Below are positions 39,197 to 47,196 of a stretch of DNA of 64,000 bases, piece after piece. The position numbers and the translations under genes were made by a program. How positions within the stretch are numbered: the stretch's first letter is position 1; the number at the start of each line of letters is the position of its first letter. The stretch is from a bacterium (GTDB taxonomy: Bacteria > Desulfobacterota > Binatia > HRBIN30 > CADEER01), in assembly GCA_019637795.1 (NCBI GenBank), contig JAHBUY010000002.1, positions 868,001 through 932,000 on the forward strand, given 5' to 3'. The notes below the pieces were generated by a model that was not told where the DNA came from, ran no database searches, and worked only from the letters and a program-made list of their open reading frames with translations.

Positions 39197-39213
39197 GAAC
39201 TGGCCGCCAGTTC
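39197..39213 (-). terminator. Short hairpin after the toxin gene
   Basis: GAACTGG-CCG-CCAGTTC, a perfect 7-bp stem about 22 bases beyond the toxin stop on the minus strand. Weak, with no U tract. Confidence 0.35.
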
Positions 39214-39235
39214 CTCCGCCTGCGCGGCGGGGGAG

Positions 39236-39542
39236 TCACCGCGCCTTCAGCCGCTCTCCGAGGTCCTCGTAGATCGTCCGCCGATGGCCCACCGCCAGCA
39301 CTCGCACGACGCGATGGTGCCGCTGGTAGACGATCCGGTAGCGGCGAACCTTGTATCGCCGGTATCCATCCAGCTCGCGGCGGAGCGGCGAACCAGCGCC
39401 CGGGTCGGTGCTCAGCAGGCGGAGCGCTTCCTTCACCCCCCGCTTCACCTCGGGGGGGCAACGCCCGGACCAGCTCGGCGACGTGAGGCGGAATGTCGAT
39501 GCGGAAGGGTGGGGAGTGCTGGCGGCCGGGACGACCTTGCAT
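39236..39542 (-). pseudogene. RelE/ParE-type toxin, frameshifted in a C7 run
   Basis: From ATG 39542 one frame reads MQGRPGRQHSPPFRIDIPPH and VAELVRALP. Then a run of seven C on the minus strand (G7 at 39452-39458) shifts the frame. The continuing family sequence, EVKRGVKEALRLLSTDPGAG then LRRELDGYRRYKVRRYRIVY and GHRRTIYEDL, is in another frame ending at 39236. Removing one base restores a single 101-aa toxin of the ParE/RelE fold (mRNase or gyrase inhibitor). It is either a real inactivating or phase-variable frameshift or a sequencing error. It lies 105 bases downstream of its antitoxin. Confidence 0.78.
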
Positions 39543-39647
39543 GCGACGTACATGGCGCCGCGGCAGTGCGACGACAAGACAGGACGAGGCCGAAAAGTGC
39601 GGTGAGGGCTGCCTGCTCCTCGACCGGCGTGAAACTGGATTCGCGCC

Positions 39648-39944
39648 TCACCCGCGGCGCTTTCCGCGGGGCGGTCGGAGCGGTTCGTCGAACACCTCCT
39701 CGAACGACAGGCCCCGCTTGCCCGCCTCGTAAAAGCGGCGGCTCTTGCGGATCTGGGCCATGAGCCGAGGGTCGCTGAGGACATCGAGCGTCGCCTTGAG
39801 GCGCTCGTACTCCGCGAAGTTGACCAGCACCGCGGCGGGCTTCCCCTTGCGGGTGACCACCACCTCCTCCTCGCGCTCGACGACGCCGCTCACCAGCGCG
39901 GGGAGGTGCGTCTTCACCTCGGAAATCGGCAGGGTTTTCGCCAT
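39648..39944 (-). CDS. Phd/YefM-family antitoxin
   Basis: 98 residues. The N-terminal DNA-binding domain shows the Phd/YefM pattern: KTLPISEVKTHLPALVSG, then EEVVVTRKGKPAAVLVNFAE. The C-terminal half (residues 55-98) is charged and would wrap the toxin. I start at ATG 39944, where family similarity begins, rather than the longer frame to 40013. It should neutralise the downstream RelE/ParE-type toxin and repress the operon by binding the palindrome just upstream. Its toxin is frameshifted here. Confidence 0.85.
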   Translation of the reverse strand: MAKTLPISEVKTHLPALVSGVVEREEEVVVTRKGKPAAVLVNFAEYERLKATLDVLSDPRLMAQIRKSRRFYEAGKRGLSFEEVFDEPLRPPRGKRRG

Positions 39945-39957
39945 CGATGCTTCGGTT

Positions 39958-39973
39958 GACCAGAAAACTGGTC
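39958..39973 (-). promoter_or_regulatory. Palindromic operator of the toxin-antitoxin operon
   Basis: GACCAG-AAAA-CTGGTC, a 6-bp inverted repeat with a 4-base centre, 13 bases upstream of the antitoxin ATG. Phd/YefM proteins autoregulate through short palindromes at this position. The assignment is inference from position and symmetry. Confidence 0.5.
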
Positions 39974-40194
39974 GATACAAGCCAGCCATAGGCGGTGCGG
40001 AGCCGACGCGCAATCCGAATCATCGGCGGTGCCTGGAACATTCGTCCATGTGCCGACTACGGCCTGCTGCCCGGCGAGCAGGCCGTCGGCCACGGTCGGG
40101 TCACCTGCTCGCTCTGGTGAGACCGCGAATCCGAATTTCCACGCTGGACCTCGACCGAAGCGTCGCTTCCGGCGCATCAGTCCGTTCGCATCCA

Positions 40195-40420
40195 TCAGTC
40201 GACGTCGACGGCATCCGACGCCGGAGCGAGCTCGACCTTCCTCACCCACATCTCTTGCTCCGACAGCGGCTCGATCAGCATCAGCTCGACGAAGCCGCGC
40301 GCCGAGAGCTGCCCCTGGCGCTTGATGCTGCGGCCGCCGAAGGGGCCGGCTGTTTCGCATCCAGGGTGTAGGTCTCGCCGATCTCGAGCTCGTCTGTGCG
40401 TGAAAGTTGCTTGCGAATGG
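40195..40420 (-). pseudogene. Frameshifted gene remnant
   Basis: Two adjacent frames give a continuous, protein-like sequence: LSRTDELEIGETYTLDAKQPA, then after a one-base slip at the four-base C run (G4 at 40342-40345) FGGRSIKRQGQLSARGFVE and LMLIEPLSEQEMWVRKVELA, ending at TGA 40195. The N-terminal part is missing, cut near the end of the repeat-protein gene. No family is recognised. It appears to be the tail of a decayed gene; a sequencing error plus a truncated gene is the alternative. Confidence 0.45.
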
Positions 40421-40449
40421 GCGCGCGCCGCCGCGGCCACGATCGCGGC

Positions 40450-41550
40450 TCAGAGACTTCCCCAGGCGTACGGTCGGTCCACGTACAGGGCGCCCCTCTC
40501 GGCGAGATCGGCGCCGAACAGCCAGTCGCCGCGGTACAGGAACCCCCTGGCCCCCTGCGCGTTGGCCTCCGCCAGAAAGGCGGAGGAGGAACGATCGAGA
40601 GGCCCTGGAATGAACTCGAAGTGAAACGGGGCAACCAGCGACTCGTCCTTCACGTACAGGGCGCCGCTCTCCTCGAGCGCGTCGCCGAACAGCCAATCGC
40701 CGCGGTAGGCGAAGCCCCTCGCCCCCTGCGCATTCGCCTCGGCCAGGAACGCGCTCGAAGAACGATAGATCGATCCCGGAAGGAACTCGTAGCGGAAGGT
40801 GGCGCGCTGCGACTCGTCCTTCACGTACAGGGCGCCGCTCTCCGACAGGTCCGATCCGAACACCGAGTCTCCCCGGTAGGCGAAGCCCCGCGCGCCCTGC
40901 GCATTCACTTCGGCCAGGAACTCGCTCGAAGGGCGGTGGAGCGATGCCGGGATGAACTCGAAGCGGAAGGTGGCGTGCTGCGACTCGTCCTTCACGTACA
41001 GGGCGCCGCTCTCCGAGAAGTCGGAGCCGAACAGCCAGTCCCCGCGGTAGGCGAACCCCCGCGCGCCCTGTGCATTCACCTCGGCCAGGAACACGTCGGA
41101 AGCGCGGTAGAGCGATCCCGGAAGGAACTCGTAACGGAAGGTGTGTTGCGCGCCGCCCGGCGTACGCGAGGGAGTCCCCGCCATCGGTGTCGCCGTCGGC
41201 GTGGCCGTCGGCGCCACGGTGATCGGCGCGCCGTCGCAGCCGACGAGCGCCGCGTTGACCCCTCGCACCAGCTCGTCGATCGTCACCTGCCCATCGCCGT
41301 TTACGTCGCCCGGGCACGGCTGGCCCGCCTCGCATCCCGCCAGCGCGGCGTTCACCGCCCGCACCAGCTCGCTGATCGTCACCTGCCCGTCGCCGTCGAG
41401 ATCGCCCGGGCAGGGCTGGGCGGCGGTCGGCGTCGACATTGCGAGCGCGAGACAGGCTGCGATGAGAAGCCGGCACCCGCGCGACCGCCGGAACATCCCC
41501 GCCGCTCCCGCTGTCTCGGCTCTCTCGTTCACGATCCGCTCCATCGTCAT
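40450..41550 (-). CDS. Secreted dockerin-like protein with four 57-aa repeats
   Basis: 366 residues. Signal peptide near residues 20-46 (ending STPTAAQ). Two dockerin-like EF-hand modules follow: CPGDLDGDGQVTISEL and CPGDVNGDGQVTIDEL, each followed by a VxxVNAALxGC helix. A Thr/Pro linker leads to four tandem repeats of 57 residues with consensus FxxEFxPGSLYRxSSxFLAE, then NAQGARGFAYRGDWLFGSDL and GALYVKDES. No catalytic residues are evident; the repeats look structural or binding. Its opening MTMERI is paralogous to MTMETI of the upstream gene. Downstream member of the sigma/anti-sigma gene row. Confidence 0.82.
   Translation of the reverse strand: MTMERIVNERAETAGAAGMFRRSRGCRLLIAACLALAMSTPTAAQPCPGDLDGDGQVTISELVRAVNAALAGCEAGQPCPGDVNGDGQVTIDELVRGVNAALVGCDGAPITVAPTATPTATPMAGTPSRTPGGAQHTFRYEFLPGSLYRASDVFLAEVNAQGARGFAYRGDWLFGSDFSESGALYVKDESQHATFRFEFIPASLHRPSSEFLAEVNAQGARGFAYRGDSVFGSDLSESGALYVKDESQRATFRYEFLPGSIYRSSSAFLAEANAQGARGFAYRGDWLFGDALEESGALYVKDESLVAPFHFEFIPGPLDRSSSAFLAEANAQGARGFLYRGDWLFGADLAERGALYVDRPYAWGSL
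40460..41143 (-). repeat. Four coding tandem repeats of 171 bp
   Basis: The sequence CACGTACAGG recurs at 40480, 40651, 40822 and 40993, an exact 171-base period. Copies 2 to 4 are closest. The period equals 57 codons, so copy number can change without a frameshift. Confidence 0.9.
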
Positions 41551-41654
41551 TGTTCCGCGGCCTGCGTACATCGCTGATGCGCTGGTGGGCGGCGGGGGCA
41601 CTGCGGCTGACTGATTCCTCGTACCGGCGACATCATCCTGCGGAGTCTGCGCTG

Positions 41655-44600
41655 TCATGGCGTGCACGAGCTCGGCACTCCATTGCAGATACGCGTCGTC
41701 TGCTCGGCAGTGGCGCTGCCGGCGTCGCTGAATGCCCATACGCGGTTCGTCAGCAGGGAGCCGCCTGGGAAGCGGGCGGCGTCTCCTGACACGAACATGG
41801 TCACCAGCACGGTGCGATTTGCCCCAGCCGGCACTGATCCAAGGCTCCAATTGATGATCCGCCCCTCGATGCAGCCGTTGAAACAACTGCCGCCGTTGCC
41901 AGCGGAAACACCCGAAACCCGATCCGGCACGGCGCTGCGCAAGGTGATCGTCTGCGGGAGCGATCCGCTGTTCTCGACCGTGGCAAGATACGTGAGCACT
42001 TCGCCGCGCCTGACCGGATCGGGATCGGCCGAGGCGGTGAGGGTGAGCGTGATGGGGCTGTCGGTACGCACCGTGGCGGCGCCGTGGGCGCGTGCCGACG
42101 CACCGAGCCCGCTGTCGCGCAACTCGGCATCGCTCTCCAAAATCGTGCCGTTGGTTGCTTCGCTTGCTACCGCAACCGTGAACTGCCGGCGGCCGCTCTT
42201 CCCCGCTCCGATCGGTCCCACCGCCCACGTCACGACCCCCGCGCTCTCGGTGCCACCGTCGCTCGCACTGTCGAAGGTTGCGCCAACGGGTACCCGGGCG
42301 GTCAAAACTGCGTTGCTGGCGTCCATGGTCCCGGGGTTTCCGAACGTAACAGTGTAGGTGAGATTCTGGCCGGCCCCGATCGGATCGCGCTCGGCACGCA
42401 TCGCCAACGCCAACTGCGGGCTCGAGTCGATGACGACCGTCTCTTCGGCCACTGCCCCGCCGGCGCCGATCACCCAGGCGCGATGGCTGAGCAAGGTGCC
42501 ATTGGGAAACCGGGCGGCATCATCGGAGATGTACAAGGTGACCTCCGCGGTGCGGCTCCCCCCAGCCGGCAGCGATCCAAGGTCCCAGTTGATGATCCGA
42601 CCCTCGATGCAGCCGTTGAAACAGCTACCGCCGTCACTCGTATTCACATTCGATACGCTGCCGGGCACCACGCTGCGGAGCGTGACGTTCTGAGCAGAGC
42701 CGCTCCGGTTGGTCGCCGTCAGGCGGTAGGTGAGCTGCCCGCCCCGCGGAACCGAATTGGGCGAAGCAACCAGCGTAAGCGCGATGGGGCTTCCGGTGCG
42801 GATCGTCACTGCACTCGTGGCACGCGCCGATGCCCCCAGGGCGGCGTCGCGGAGCTCGGCGTCACTCAACAACACGCTGCCGTTCGTCTCTCCTTGGCCC
42901 ACCTGGACGGTAAACTGCCGGCGCCCGCTGGCCCCCACTGCCACCTTGCCCAGCGACCACGTCACGGTGCGATTCTCCCCGGACACGCCGCCGTCGCTCG
43001 CGCTCTGGAAGCTGGTCCCCACCGGCAGCCGCGCCGTCAGCACTGCGTCGTTCGCATCAGACGTGCCAGGGTTGCTGAAGGTCACGTTGTACGTCAGCGC
43101 CCGACCAGCCTCAGCCGGATCCCGCTCCGCCTGCAGCGCTACCGCCAACTGCGGAGTTCCCTGTACCTCGACCGAGGCCTGCGCAGCGCCGCCGACGGCG
43201 GCATCGCCCGTTACCGTTGCGGAGCTTTGGATTACTGTTCCGTTCGTCGCACCCGACACCACGAATGCCGTCAACTCCACAGTTCGACTGGCGCCCATGG
43301 CCAGCGTCCCGATGTCCCACGTCGCGATGCGCCCCGCGATGCAACCGTTGAAACAGTTCCCTCCGTCGCTGGCGTTCACGGACTGTGTATTCCCCGGGAC
43401 TGGACTGTTGACCTGGACATTCGTTACGGCGCGGTTCCCCTGGTTGGTAACCGTGAGGCGCACCGTGAGGAGACCTCCCGGTCGTATGGGGTCTGGCGCC
43501 GCCTGTAGAGCCAGGATCAGCCTCGGGATCGGCGTCGGGCTCAACGTGACCGTGGGGCTGGCGCTAACCGTGCGTGTAGCCGTCGGAGTCGAGCTGGTCG
43601 TCGCGAAAGGGGTGGACGTCGATGAGTAGGTCACCGTCGCTGACGGCGTCACCGTCGGTGTTCCCGTCAGGCTCGGCGACGGCGTCGCCGTCGAGGTGGA
43701 GCCGGGTAGCGATGTCGGGGTGAAGGTCGGCGTGGGGCCGCCGCCGGCGGGGAGTTGGTCGAGGGTCAGTTTGTAGGAGCCTGCGCCCTGGGTGGTCTGG
43801 TCGGAGACGATGGCGAAGTAGAAGCCGGGGTCGGCGCCGCGGTCGAGGCGGGCGGTGCCGGGGTCGCAGATGGTGTCGAGGCGGGTCGACGCCAGGGCCC
43901 CGAAGCGCCAGAGCTCGACGCAGGGGGCGATGGCGCCGCTCTGGCGGGTGGCCTTGAGGATCAGGGTGGAGCTGCGGGTGACGCTGAAGCCGTACGGGTC
44001 GAGGTCGCCGATGTCGAGGCTCTGGCTCTCGACCGGGATGCCGTCGACGTCCTCGGGGCGCAGGCGGGCATAGTACAGATCGTAGGAGCCGATCTGGGTG
44101 TTGCTCTGGTCGTTGACCAGCACCGCGTAGGCGCCAGGGACGAGGTTCAGGTCCAGTCGCGCGCTCGGGTCGCCGCAGGCCTGGCCGCCGGGCACCGGGC
44201 CGGTGGCGAGCGAGCGCACCTCCAGGCACGGCACCAGGCCGCCGGTGGAGCGCGTCGCCTGCAGGATCACCGTCGTCGGCTCGTGCAGCTCCAGGGTGTA
44301 GACGTCGAGGTCGCCGCGCGGCTCGATGCTGGTCATCGCCGGCCGGTCGTGGCGCAGCACCGCCAGCAGGACGTTGTTCACATCGGGGCTCTCGAGCGCC
44401 TTGCGCTGCGCCTGCTCGGCAGCCGCGGCGACGGTCTGCCCGGCGAAGCTCGCCGGCGGGTTGGCCTCCTCGACCACATCGAGGAGGTCGCGGAAGCTGA
44501 CGGCGCCGAAGTTGTCGATGCCGCGCTCCTCCACCAGGCGGACGGCGGCCTCCGAGCTCGGGCTGATGACCACCGCGGCCGGCGCGGCCGCGCCGGCGGG

Positions 44601-45191
44601 ACCGACGTCGCCGAAGCGCTGGTCCTCGCCGTCGATGCGCGCCGCCAGCAGGTAGCGGGCGCTCGCCTGGGCGCAGTCGGCGGCGACATCGAAGCGGAAG
44701 GCGCCGCTGGCGTCGACCTGCGCCGACGCGATGGGCTCGGAGGTCCGGCAACGGGCGTCGTTGCAGCGGATCAGCCGCACCACGGTGCCGGGCGCGCACT
44801 CGGCCAGGCCGCTCAGGCCCGGCCGCTCGCAGGTGCCGGCGATGGGCAGGGCGAGGCGGCCGCCGAGCGCGAAGTTGACGGCGGCGACGATCTCGTTCAC
44901 CGAGATCGCCCCGTCGCCGTTCTGGTCGCCGGGCCGGCACTGCGCCACGTCGCCGCCGCCGAGGGCGAGGTTGACCATCAGCACCAGGTCGTTGATCGTC
45001 ACCCCGCCCTGGTAGTCGCAATCGCCGGCGCAGGTCTGCGCCGCGGCGCGACCCGCGCCGAGCGGGCTCAGCAGGCAGAGCGCGACCGCGGCGCCCGCCG
45101 CCAGCCGAATGGCCAGCGATCGTGACCGCCGGATGATTCCCTGCGTTCGCGTCGCGTCGAGTCCCCGGTTCGCAATGGTCTCCATGGTCAC
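41655..45191 (-). CDS. Giant secreted dockerin-like/DUF11-repeat protein
   Basis: 1178 residues. Export signal near 25-52 (ending AGRAAAQ). First dockerin-like module is degenerate (GDCDYQGGVTINDL) and the second intact (GDQNGDGAISVNEI). A beta-rich part (120-290) is followed by two pre-peptidase-like domains (about 290-500; DLDVYTLELHEPTTVILQAT, YGFSVTRSSTLILKATRQSG). After a Thr/Pro/Ser linker come five DUF11 Ig-like repeats. Types alternate: one kind contains DGGxCFNGCIxGRIxNWDLG with a Cys pair, the other SASDGG...SGRRQFTV. The C-terminus is RICNGVPSSCTP. Likely a long surface stalk or adhesin. It lies 69 bases after the anti-sigma gene. Confidence 0.85.
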   Translation of the reverse strand: MTMETIANRGLDATRTQGIIRRSRSLAIRLAAGAAVALCLLSPLGAGRAAAQTCAGDCDYQGGVTINDLVLMVNLALGGGDVAQCRPGDQNGDGAISVNEIVAAVNFALGGRLALPIAGTCERPGLSGLAECAPGTVVRLIRCNDARCRTSEPIASAQVDASGAFRFDVAADCAQASARYLLAARIDGEDQRFGDVGPAGAAAPAAVVISPSSEAAVRLVEERGIDNFGAVSFRDLLDVVEEANPPASFAGQTVAAAAEQAQRKALESPDVNNVLLAVLRHDRPAMTSIEPRGDLDVYTLELHEPTTVILQATRSTGGLVPCLEVRSLATGPVPGGQACGDPSARLDLNLVPGAYAVLVNDQSNTQIGSYDLYYARLRPEDVDGIPVESQSLDIGDLDPYGFSVTRSSTLILKATRQSGAIAPCVELWRFGALASTRLDTICDPGTARLDRGADPGFYFAIVSDQTTQGAGSYKLTLDQLPAGGGPTPTFTPTSLPGSTSTATPSPSLTGTPTVTPSATVTYSSTSTPFATTSSTPTATRTVSASPTVTLSPTPIPRLILALQAAPDPIRPGGLLTVRLTVTNQGNRAVTNVQVNSPVPGNTQSVNASDGGNCFNGCIAGRIATWDIGTLAMGASRTVELTAFVVSGATNGTVIQSSATVTGDAAVGGAAQASVEVQGTPQLAVALQAERDPAEAGRALTYNVTFSNPGTSDANDAVLTARLPVGTSFQSASDGGVSGENRTVTWSLGKVAVGASGRRQFTVQVGQGETNGSVLLSDAELRDAALGASARATSAVTIRTGSPIALTLVASPNSVPRGGQLTYRLTATNRSGSAQNVTLRSVVPGSVSNVNTSDGGSCFNGCIEGRIINWDLGSLPAGGSRTAEVTLYISDDAARFPNGTLLSHRAWVIGAGGAVAEETVVIDSSPQLALAMRAERDPIGAGQNLTYTVTFGNPGTMDASNAVLTARVPVGATFDSASDGGTESAGVVTWAVGPIGAGKSGRRQFTVAVASEATNGTILESDAELRDSGLGASARAHGAATVRTDSPITLTLTASADPDPVRRGEVLTYLATVENSGSLPQTITLRSAVPDRVSGVSAGNGGSCFNGCIEGRIINWSLGSVPAGANRTVLVTMFVSGDAARFPGGSLLTNRVWAFSDAGSATAEQTTRICNGVPSSCTP

Positions 45192-45260
45192 TCCCCCACT
45201 GAATTAGGAATTGGTCTGTGATGAGTTGATCGCGGGACGGCGCGGCGCCGCCCGCCCGGT

Positions 45261-46010
45261 TCACGGTTGCAGGCGGCGCACGGACGCGCTCGGCACCCAG
45301 ACGCGGCGGCCGTCGGCGAGCTCGAGGCGCGTCCAGCTCCCGGACGCCTCGAGCCACGCGCCGCGCGTCCCCGATCGCAGGCGCGCCACCACCGGCTCGG
45401 CGGCGTCGGGCCGCGCGTGGGCGACGACGTCGGCGACGACCTCGGCGTTGGCCGCCGGCGCGCTGTCGCGCATCTGGTCGAGCGGCGTCCCCGGCATCGC
45501 GAAGCGCGACACCCCCACCGCCAGCACGAGGACCGCCGCCGCGGCCACCGCCCACTGCAGCGGCGGCAGCGTCAGCCACTCGCGCAGCGCGCCCAGCCAG
45601 GCGCCGATCCGCCGCGCCGGCGCCGCCGGCGCGCGCTCGACCTCCACGGGCCGAACGGCCTCGACCGGCGCCTCGGGCAGCGGCGCCGCCATGATGCGCT
45701 GCAGCACGCTGGCGCAGCGCCCGCACTGGCGCAGGTGGCGCTCGACATCGGCCTCGGCGCTGGCGCCGAGCGCCGCCGACCCCTCCGCGTAGGCGATGAG
45801 CCGCTCGTCGTCGGGACATTCCGGCGTCGGCTCTTCCGCCGCGTCGCGCGCGCCGAGGCGATCGCGCCACTCGAGCAGCCGCGCCCGGCACGATGCGCAG
45901 GCGTCGAGATGCGCCTCGATGCGATCCTCGTCGGCGCCGTCGAGCGCGCCGTCGAGCCAGGCGACCAGCTCCGCGAAGGCGGGACAACTGTGGCGCGGCG
46001 ACGCGCTCAT
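45261..46010 (-). CDS. Anti-sigma factor with two zinc-finger motifs and SH3-like tail
   Basis: 249 residues. Cytoplasmic part has two zf-HC2 motifs: H34-C38-C41 in HLDACASC, and a second HLRQCGRC near residues 92-99. One transmembrane helix (WAVAAAAVLVLAVGVSRF, near 153-170) follows, then a periplasmic segment that ends with an SH3-like strand set (SWTRLELADGRRVWVPSASV). It should hold the adjacent sigma factor inactive at the membrane and respond to an envelope signal. Two zinc fingers and a sensor-like SH3 tail are unusual. The ATG overlaps the sigma stop as ATGA. Confidence 0.88.
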   Translation of the reverse strand: MSASPRHSCPAFAELVAWLDGALDGADEDRIEAHLDACASCRARLLEWRDRLGARDAAEEPTPECPDDERLIAYAEGSAALGASAEADVERHLRQCGRCASVLQRIMAAPLPEAPVEAVRPVEVERAPAAPARRIGAWLGALREWLTLPPLQWAVAAAAVLVLAVGVSRFAMPGTPLDQMRDSAPAANAEVVADVVAHARPDAAEPVVARLRSGTRGAWLEASGSWTRLELADGRRVWVPSASVRRLQP

Positions 46011-46951
46011 CGCTCATCTCCGGGTCCGCTACCGACCGGGATCTGCTTGAGCTCGCGGCGCAGGCGGGAAATCTTCGTCCGCGCCGTCGATTCGCTGAGG
46101 TGCAGGAGCTCGGCGATCAGCGCCGTCGGCAGCGTCACCACCGTGCTCTCGGCGGCGCGCAGCAGCTCGGCGCGCTGCCGCTCGCGCTTCGCCAGCTTGC
46201 GCTGCAGCTCGGCGCGCTGCGCCAGCAGGCGCGCGGCGCGCGGAGAATCGTGCCCGGCGGCCGCGAGATCCTCCTCGAGGCGCTGCAGCCGGTCGCCGTA
46301 GAGGCGGATCCACTGCCCGGCCGAGGCGGCGCCGTCGACGCGCGCCTGGCGCGCCGCCTCGCGTCCGCGCACCGATTCGCGCGCGTCGGCCAGGCGCCGG
46401 GTCAGCAGGCGCAGACTCCAGCCGTTGCAGTCGGCGAGGAACCGCAGCTCGGCGGCGTCGAAGTCGAAATCCTCGAGGTGCAGCAGCTTCACCAGCACCC
46501 GCTTGTCCAGCGGCAGCGCGGCGAGGAGCGCCGCCACCGCCGGCATCGGCCGCTCGCGATCGCCCCCGGGGCCATCGCCGGCGCCCGCCGCCGGGCGATC
46601 GTCGAGCGAGAGCGTGTCGAGACGCTGCCGCCGCAGCCTGCCGCGAAACTGCTTCATGAGGTCGGGCAGGATGCAGTGCCACAGGTAGGAGCGCAGCGAC
46701 GCCTCGCCGCGGTAGCCGCGCAGGCGGTGGAACACGCGATCGTCGTCGAAGAGAAAGGCGATGAAGTTCTCCGTCGCCGCCTCGTGCTCGCACCCCGCGC
46801 CTTCGAAGCGATAGATGAGCGGCAGGTACTCGGCGTGAAAGCGCTGGCGGGCCGCCACGTCGCCGGCGATACAGGCGTCGACGAGGCGCTTGTCCTCCTG
46901 ACCGACCACCGGCACCGCGGCGACCGCAGCCGATGGCGATTGTCGGCGCAT
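46007..46951 (-). CDS. ECF-like RNA polymerase sigma factor
   Basis: About 314 residues, longer than usual ECF sigmas (about 180-200). Region 2 (about 25-110) includes ARQRFHAEYLPLIYRF, FRGYRGEASLRSYLW as LRGYRGEASLRSYLW, and LMKQFRGRLRRQ. An extended, charged middle part (about 125-255) is predicted helical. Region 4 at the C-terminus is PTALIAELLHLSESTARTKI followed by SRLRREL, a clear helix-turn-helix. It is coupled to its anti-sigma gene. ATG 46951 sits about 10 bases after a predicted transcription start, so the transcript may be nearly leaderless; the longer frame to 47125 lacks protein-like content. Confidence 0.86.
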   Translation of the reverse strand: MRRQSPSAAVAAVPVVGQEDKRLVDACIAGDVAARQRFHAEYLPLIYRFEGAGCEHEAATENFIAFLFDDDRVFHRLRGYRGEASLRSYLWHCILPDLMKQFRGRLRRQRLDTLSLDDRPAAGAGDGPGGDRERPMPAVAALLAALPLDKRVLVKLLHLEDFDFDAAELRFLADCNGWSLRLLTRRLADARESVRGREAARQARVDGAASAGQWIRLYGDRLQRLEEDLAAAGHDSPRAARLLAQRAELQRKLAKRERQRAELLRAAESTVVTLPTALIAELLHLSESTARTKISRLRRELKQIPVGSGPGDER

Positions 46952-46967
46952 GCGTTGGAGCAGGACC

Positions 46968-46995
46968 GATACAAATCGCACGACGGCGATGTCAA
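46968..46995 (-). promoter_or_regulatory. Sigma70-like promoter of the sigma/anti-sigma row
   Basis: On the minus strand TTGACA (46990-46995) and TGTATC (46968-46973) are separated by 16 bases. Transcription would begin near 46961, ten bases before the chosen ATG. The -10 hexamer is imperfect. Confidence 0.45.
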
Positions 46996-47196
46996 TGTAT
47001 TTCGCCGCCGCCACTGATTCTTCGCCGACATCGACATGCACTGCGTTCCAGGGGAACGGATTCAACTTTGTGCGACATCGCGGTGGCGCAATGGTCATCG
47101 TGAACATGACCGCGGAAGGGAACACGGATCGCGAATTTGTGACACGGCGCGATCGAGTTGCCGCCGATGGTCGACCTGCGCTAAGCGCCGCCGGAC

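Noticed and set aside
40460..41143. Possible CRISPR or satellite array
   Set aside because: The period is 171 bases, copies are coding and there are no unique spacers.
40396..41577. Periodic plus-strand frame with repeated units
   Set aside because: It mirrors the 171-bp coding repeats of the minus-strand gene; the minus frame has signal peptide and EF-hands.
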